Shown in pieces: positions 31,376-36,138 of a DNA stretch of 36,138 bases (positions are counted from its first letter, which is position 1; every line of letters begins with the position of its first letter). The translations under genes and the position numbers were made by a program. Location of the stretch: contig MU647895.1 in assembly GCA_026770585.1 (NCBI GenBank), forward strand, positions 1 through 36,138, in the 5' to 3' direction. Under the pieces are notes generated by a model, which was not told the DNA's origin, did no database searches, and was given only the letters and a program-made list of their open reading frames with translations. Source of the stretch: Baffinella frigidus. Its lineage: Eukaryota > Cryptophyceae > Cryptomonadales > Baffinellaceae.

Positions 31376-33358
31376 CTGTGTATTGTATACCGCGTTGCCG
31401 GTGAGGAACGTCTGTACAGTCCCACCTTTCTTTTGAATGAGATTGCCGAGCTTTGCGAGACTGTTCCAGAGATGTGAGTTGGCGACACGCATCGCCGCAA
31501 ATGACGCGTCGAGATTCAGAAAGTTCCGCCCACAGTTGAGTAACATAGTATGACCACGGGGTACCAGCGGGCATTCTTGGATGCGCTCATACATACCAGG
31601 CTGTAAAACGGTCGGTGCTGTGATGATAAACGACAACATCATACGAGTGGCTATGATAGCAGACGCCGCCATCTCAGCTGCCATAGAACCAAACTGTGGC
31701 ATCTGTCGCCACTCCGGACAAAGTGCCGACGATCCCGCCGAAAGCTGCCCCAGTGCAGAGTCTGATTCCCACATCACCCCCTGACGTACTTGCATCGTGA
31801 CAGGGTGAAGGAAGTACGTGAGGTATGTCACTTTCTGTGGGTCGTTCCCGCGAGGCTTCATCGTGGTGGTGTTCAGATATGCGGGGGCCGCATTCAAGAC
31901 CTGGACGGCAATATTGTTGGAGTTGAGGTACTCCATAGAGGTGACCATAACGTTGAATTCGTTGCCACATACACTGGTGTCGTCTGTGGAAGACCCAAAC
32001 ACGTCTGGCAACTGGATACTTTTCCCAGTTGAAGCGGTCGGGTTCTCTCCATCCGTGTACGCAAACGCTTCCACACGCCAGATACGAATACCCCCGTAGC
32101 TGGAAAGTGCCTGTATCTGCAGTTTAGTACTCTTGTCTTGACAGTACTTGAAGAACTCCTCGAACATGTCTAAAGACGGGTTCACGGCGTAGAAAAAACC
32201 CCACCGCGTCTCTACGGCTGGGTTGTGAAGAGACGGTGACGTAAACCATGTGTATGGGATAGACAAAATATCATCTCTAGGGAGTTGGTCGCATTTGCTG
32301 AGCGTTAGACATGGTTCTTGCGCCGGCATCGAATCATGTGTCGTAACCATGGTAAACATGTCCGTACCCTCGTCGCCGTAGAGTCTCTGAACGCGCACTG
32401 CAAATGTGCCGTCCGCGTTGTACATAGGGACAAGGGCCGCACCACCCGCCACTGCAAACGGTTGTGTATCCATGAGAATAGCTGGATACCTCTGATTGAT
32501 CGATGCCACCGTTGATACGTTGAGGCGGGAAGAGACCGTATCAGAGGACACACATGCCATATTAGTAGGGTCGTATGTGAAACCGGATCCCACGACAATC
32601 TTCTTGCCGAATGGGTCTAAACTGTCTCCGATCACCCCACCGTAATATTTCGGTATATCTCCTGGTTCGACGTAGTCTGCCATATTATCGAGTCCCGCGT
32701 TGCTTACGTGCGGGCCGCTACAGTCGCGCTTCGGTAGTTGCACGTTGCGCGCCCAATCGTCGGCGTTGTAGAGAACAAGTCCCTGACTCGAAGACCTCTT
32801 CGTACGCACTGCGAGGCAGTAGGGGAAACACGCAGCCTTGATAAATTTCCGTTCACAGACGGGTGGCATAACCCCCTGTGCATTGCATGCGGGGATGACC
32901 CAGATTGCAGCGTCTGCCTCGACGGGTCCATCCGTCCCATCCTCACTGGCAAGCTCTGATAGTGGGTTGGACCAACTGCGCCCTCCAGTGGCTAAGGAAC
33001 CAGGCTTCGATAGGCGAGACAAAGGCCATCGGACACTGTCCACCACGATCTTGACGCTGGTACATGTGAGGTATTCGGCCGTGGTCGTGAGCGCGAACGT
33101 GATGGGTACATGTAACCCGGTCGGATCCATCGCCTCTTCGGATTGCTCTGACTGATACCGCGCGACAGAACAATGGATCTGCATCCGGGTGGTCTGTGTC
33201 GATTCGATCTGATCATCGGCAATGTCTTGGCACACACATCCCAACATGGACATGGTGCGATAACCCCCGTCGTCCACAGCTTCTGCAGCGTCGTACTCAA
33301 TTGCCGCAATTCCAAGACGGGGTGTAATGGCGAATGGCCAATGATCCCGAGAAAACAC
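31376..33358 (-). CDS. Giant membrane protein, exon 2
   Basis: 1,983 bases encoding residues about 403-1063. The block opens at a GTG immediately after an acceptor AG, with no nearby upstream ATG in frame, which marks it as an internal exon. It is hydrophilic, with paired cysteines (for example CFPYC near residue 576), many Asn sequons and alternating strand-like segments such as ALVPMYNADGTFAVRVQ, suggesting a beta-rich extracellular domain. An Ala/Met-rich hydrophobic helix follows near its end (MAAEMAASAIIATRMMLSFI). No known family. The predicted donor is at 31375; the frame continues 58 codons beyond it with a change in composition, supporting intron sequence there. Confidence 0.8.
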
Positions 33359-33665
33359 CTGTGTTTGGTGTATTTTCAGGTCAGTATAGGTTAATGTTCA
33401 GACTGTGTGCGTTTCTCACATGGTTTTGGTCTATACCAGATTGATTCGTGTTTAAAGAGTTCATGGTCTCAAAATAAATATGAATTCATTTATCATGTAT
33501 GCCATAGTGGCATACTTGATCCTCTTTATGTGTGCATTGTGTATGATTGAAGATGATGCAACTCACGGAATTTCGAAAATCCAATATAAACACCCCAACA
33601 AATCGAGGAAAAATAAAGACCAGACCGAGTAAGTATCAAATGTTTTGCAAAGGGGGGGTGCTTAC
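33359..33665 (-). other. Intron 1 of the giant gene
   Basis: 307 bases. Donor GTAAGC at 33665; acceptor CACAG ending at 33359. TACTGAC at 33386-33380, close to the canonical TACTAAC branch point, lies about 22 bases before the acceptor. It falls between codons, so removal keeps the frame. Without splicing the first exon stops nine codons on. It contains a short opposite-strand open frame (33481-33633). Confidence 0.85.
33481..33633 (+). CDS. Possible 50-residue single-helix membrane protein nested in intron 1
   Basis: ATG to TAA, 50 codons. Residues 4-23 are a strong transmembrane stretch (FIMYAIVAYLILFMCALCMI). The rest is polar and turns strongly basic (KHPNKSRKNKDQ). The A/T-rich sequence just upstream (AAAATAAAT) could hold a promoter element, but no clear TATA box is at the usual distance. 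It lies on the opposite strand within the intron, like the nested gene at 30629-31177. Short length means chance is a serious alternative. Confidence 0.4.
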
Positions 33666-34871
33666 ATATTCAGGTTTGCCACGGAAAAAGGTGTACTGTA
33701 CAGAGTTTCCATCAGTGAGCGCGTATGATGTACCACCAAGCCCGATGAGACGCGTCTCATTGCCCCCGAACAATTCCTGTTTGGCAATATTGGTGAACGC
33801 TGCTGGTGAAGCATTACACACATCAGGAGCTTTCCCAAACGCAGAGAGGATTATGATCCACGTCACATCTAACCAGTTGTCGACCAACACCCCTGCGTGT
33901 CGGACAGATGCCGACGCAAAATTGAAGACCGGAGCCACGTCAGGTGTACAAGCAATGGACCGCATCCGCACGTCTGTGTCATTTGCTGCCTGTGCACATC
34001 GCGCAATCGTGACCAACGGTAGCTGTACAACAGCATACAGCAAAGAATTCAAGCCAGAGTGCAATGCCAACCCCATGTTCGAGTCTAGAAACGGATACGC
34101 AATCACGTCCAGCACAGGTCGCATCACCCCACATGTATCTCTCGTGAAGATCAGTGCGTACGACACAAACATACGCACGTGAATCATCGGGCTCAGGAAG
34201 TCGAATACACGTGCGCCTGGGGATAGACATCCCACGTCTTCGCACACAGATAGGCTTTGAACAAATGAGACGAAGCTCTCGCCGAGAGATTGTATGATAT
34301 CAACTGCACTTGTAACAGCCTTCAGCACCGGATCGATGTTGAGCTTCAGCATCGGTACAAGTACATCGAACACAAAACCTTTTCCGAAGAATATAAATGC
34401 GTTCCAAAAAGGAACCATTACCTCGAATATCAAATTCAGTAATTGTAGGGGTACAATCAACGTACCCCGAAGTATAACAGATGTCCCATTGTTCCACATT
34501 ATAAGTAAATCTCGCACAAAACCTGCCTGTGTCGACGACAGAATTGACATAACCCATATACAAAAAAAGAAAATCAAGACCAAAGGTACATAATATATCA
34601 TCCACTGAGCCAATCCACCTAACGCAGATACCCATACCCGCACCATCTCCAACCACACATTGACACCACCTGCCAAAACCCCTTGGCATACAGACACCAT
34701 AGAATCAGGACCAGAAAGATGCGGGAACCGAGCCAATGAGACACACAACCATACCACTGAATGCAACATACGCTCCAACACAAATACAGCACATAGCGCA
34801 ACTGCATACACCATGGGTAAATGTCCAAACCCTATACCCAAATCCATGGTCTGGCCCATAAGTGGTATCAT
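33666..34871 (-). CDS. Giant membrane protein, exon 1 (N-terminus)
   Basis: First exon of a gene that runs to 12742 and encodes about 6,937 residues; this exon covers residues 1-402. The first ATG is at 34871, with further in-frame ATGs at residues 5 and 9. A TATAAG at 34888-34883 is so close that a later ATG may be used. The region is strongly hydrophobic, with helices near 17-42, 85-113 and a long block at 130-175 (VPLQLLNLIFEVMVPFW), further amphipathic segments to about 300, then a hydrophilic end. It is the membrane-embedded N-terminus of a protein whose other membrane segments lie at the far C-terminus, giving a huge loop in between. Function unknown; surface or envelope scaffold is inference. 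Four blocks, same strand, frame preserved at three GT-AG junctions, support one gene. Confidence 0.8.
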
Positions 34872-35070
34872 ACACTGTTCCTCTTATACGAAGAAGGGTT
34901 ACAAAACCACAAACCGGTAGGGGGATATGTGCGGTAATTTTAAGACAAGGTGTTTGCTGTTTTTTGTAATAAACTCCATCAATCCAATCCTCTCTGTCAT
35001 CCAAACCAGTCCCGCTGTGACAATGCTTACTGAAGCTTTGCCAATGCGTCGTGTATTGCGACACATACAC

Positions 35071-36138
35071 CTAATCACGTGCAGGTTCACGGTCTGCGAT
35101 ACACTCCTCACACCCACAGTATTCCCTCGGACGCTTCAATCCAAGCTTGAGCGCATAGTCCCTGAGGTTTTTCTTCTTGTCCTCGTCGGGGTCGTGATCA
35201 TGGATGTTCCAGAACTCTTGGTTCATGTGCATCCCGCGGTACTTATCCCAAGCACTGCATTCGAGCGGTGTGTATTTATCACCCAAAATCCGTTCCACGC
35301 CAGGCGGCATGTCAGGTGGGGTAGTACCGGGAGTGAAACGGCGGCTCACACCCCCGATAAGAGAAGAAAGAATGCCCGATTTCTCGACTGGTTGGTTCTC
35401 GAGTGAGCGTGGTACGTTCGTCCCCTTGAACATGCCGCCGAGGGAACTAAAACCACTCGACACCTTTTTGAAAGTATCAGATACAACTTTCTTTGATTGT
35501 AAATCTGTGACTTGCTTGCGAAGCTCCTGCAGAGAGAATTTGCACGCGTCCAAGGCTCTGTCCTTCATGTTTTCTGCGTTCCTGAGGTTGACAAGATCGC
35601 GCGTGAGACGCTCTACCTCGGCCATATGGTCGATCAACTGCTGCTTCATAGAGGGACTCGAGTCACCCCGGCGATTCTGTTCGATGAGGTCGGCGATTTT
35701 TTTGGCTTGCTCGACATTGATGCGCTCCAACGTCCTAACGGCTACATCAGTATTGGCTGGGAGTGAAGTTCCACCCAGTACCGAACCCCCACCGACTTCC
35801 GTATCGCACGAATCGACCGGGGGTAGTACCCAGTTGTTACTGGGGTCCGATGCACCTCCCGATGCACCTCCCGATGATTGTGCCACGGCCACGGCCTGCG
35901 CCATCAGTCCCCCCATCTGTAAGCACTGCGTCAGCATCCCCCTCACATCGGCGTTTGCAAGCATCCCCATCACACCGGCGTTTGCAAGCAACTCCTCAGT
36001 CGAGGAGGTCATGGATCCCAAAACCGCAGTTGCGAAGGCATTGACCCTGGGACCAACGGCGCCATTGTTCGCAAGGGCACCTTCCGCACCCTCGCCATTG
36101 TTCGCAAGGGCACCTTCCACACCCTCGCCATTGTTCGC
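35071..36138 (-). CDS. Coiled-coil protein with N-terminal repeats, 5' end outside window
   Basis: At least 355 residues. The frame is still open at the window edge, so the true start lies beyond it; the GTG near 36120 is not a start. The visible N-terminus holds 11-residue tandem units (ALANNGEGAEG type) and further imperfect units (LANAGVMGM, LANADVRGM). A Gly/Ser/Ala/Pro linker follows. Then comes a strong coiled coil of about 80 residues (LERINVEQAKKIADLIEQ and onwards to LRKQVTDLQSKK), a Ser/Gly-rich segment and a compact C-terminus containing CGCEECIADREPARD, which could bind a metal. It has no membrane helix. It is in the same orientation as the giant gene, 199 bases upstream of it. 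Probable structural or scaffold protein; family not recognised. Confidence 0.7.
   Translation of the reverse strand, partial: ANNGEGVEGALANNGEGAEGALANNGAVGPRVNAFATAVLGSMTSSTEELLANAGVMGMLANADVRGMLTQCLQMGGLMAQAVAVAQSSGGASGGASDPSNNWVLPPVDSCDTEVGGGSVLGGTSLPANTDVAVRTLERINVEQAKKIADLIEQNRRGDSSPSMKQQLIDHMAEVERLTRDLVNLRNAENMKDRALDACKFSLQELRKQVTDLQSKKVVSDTFKKVSSGFSSLGGMFKGTNVPRSLENQPVEKSGILSSLIGGVSRRFTPGTTPPDMPPGVERILGDKYTPLECSAWDKYRGMHMNQEFWNIHDHDPDEDKKKNLRDYALKLGLKRPREYCGCEECIADREPARD
36071..36138 (-). repeat. 33-bp tandem repeat at window edge
   Basis: Units at 36071-36103 and 36104-36136, differing at one position, continuing past the window edge. In frame, encoding the ANNGEG(A/V)EGAL unit of the coiled-coil protein. 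Confidence 0.85.

Noticed and set aside
33547-34182. A 211-codon plus-strand frame opposite exon 1
   Set aside because: Its reading is the complement of the hydrophobic exon, with no domain and no promoter; it also conflicts with the better-supported exon.

Overview
The window looks like compact eukaryotic nuclear DNA, most simply part of a large nuclear dsDNA virus or a virus-derived island. TATA-like boxes precede several genes, AATAAA signals follow some stops, and three GT-AG introns with branch-point-like motifs interrupt one giant gene. Gene density is otherwise virus-like: intergenic gaps are short, most genes lack introns, both strands are used, and there are ankyrin proteins, large cysteine-rich surface proteins and many short tandem duplications. 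No capsid, polymerase, packaging ATPase or other viral hallmark gene is visible, so the viral assignment is inference and the host cannot be fixed. A possible Bcl-2-fold protein hints at an animal or near-animal host. The ephrin-receptor-like repeats and RRLL cleavage-type motifs are equally common in protist and algal secreted proteins.

Layout. 1-581 has no convincing gene but several inverted repeats. 582-2051 (-) is an ankyrin protein with an F-box/PRANC-like tail. 2274-6887 (-) is a 1537-residue type I membrane protein with about two dozen cysteine-rich GCC2/GCC3 (ephrin-receptor-like) modules. A near-identical 40-bp element lies upstream of both genes. 7240-8631 (-) is an unknown 463-residue protein. 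It is divergent from 8736-9287 (+), a 183-residue protein whose motif order resembles Bcl-2 proteins. 9397-9867 (+) is a small probable membrane protein, converging with a second ankyrin gene at 9883-11172 (-). 11389-12519 (+) is a polytopic membrane protein with about nine helices.

From 34871 down to 12742 (-) four long open blocks read as exons of one gene of about 6,937 codons, joined through three introns (33359-33665, 30524-31375, 27984-28140). The frame is kept at every junction. The product would be a giant, cysteine-rich, multi-pass membrane protein with no family I recognise. Two of its introns carry opposite-strand open frames: a well-supported 182-codon gene with its own TATA box at 30629-31177, and a possible 50-codon one-helix protein at 33481-33633. 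The third intron is mostly a 32-bp tandem repeat. 35071-36138 (-) is the 3' part of a coiled-coil protein that runs off the window.

How the genes may work together (inference): most coding capacity goes to secreted or membrane proteins (giant protein, cysteine-rich receptor-like protein, nine-helix protein, small membrane proteins). The two ankyrin proteins and the Bcl-2-like candidate look like host-interaction genes (ubiquitin ligase adaptors, cell-death control). The window therefore reads as an accessory or surface region rather than a replication core.
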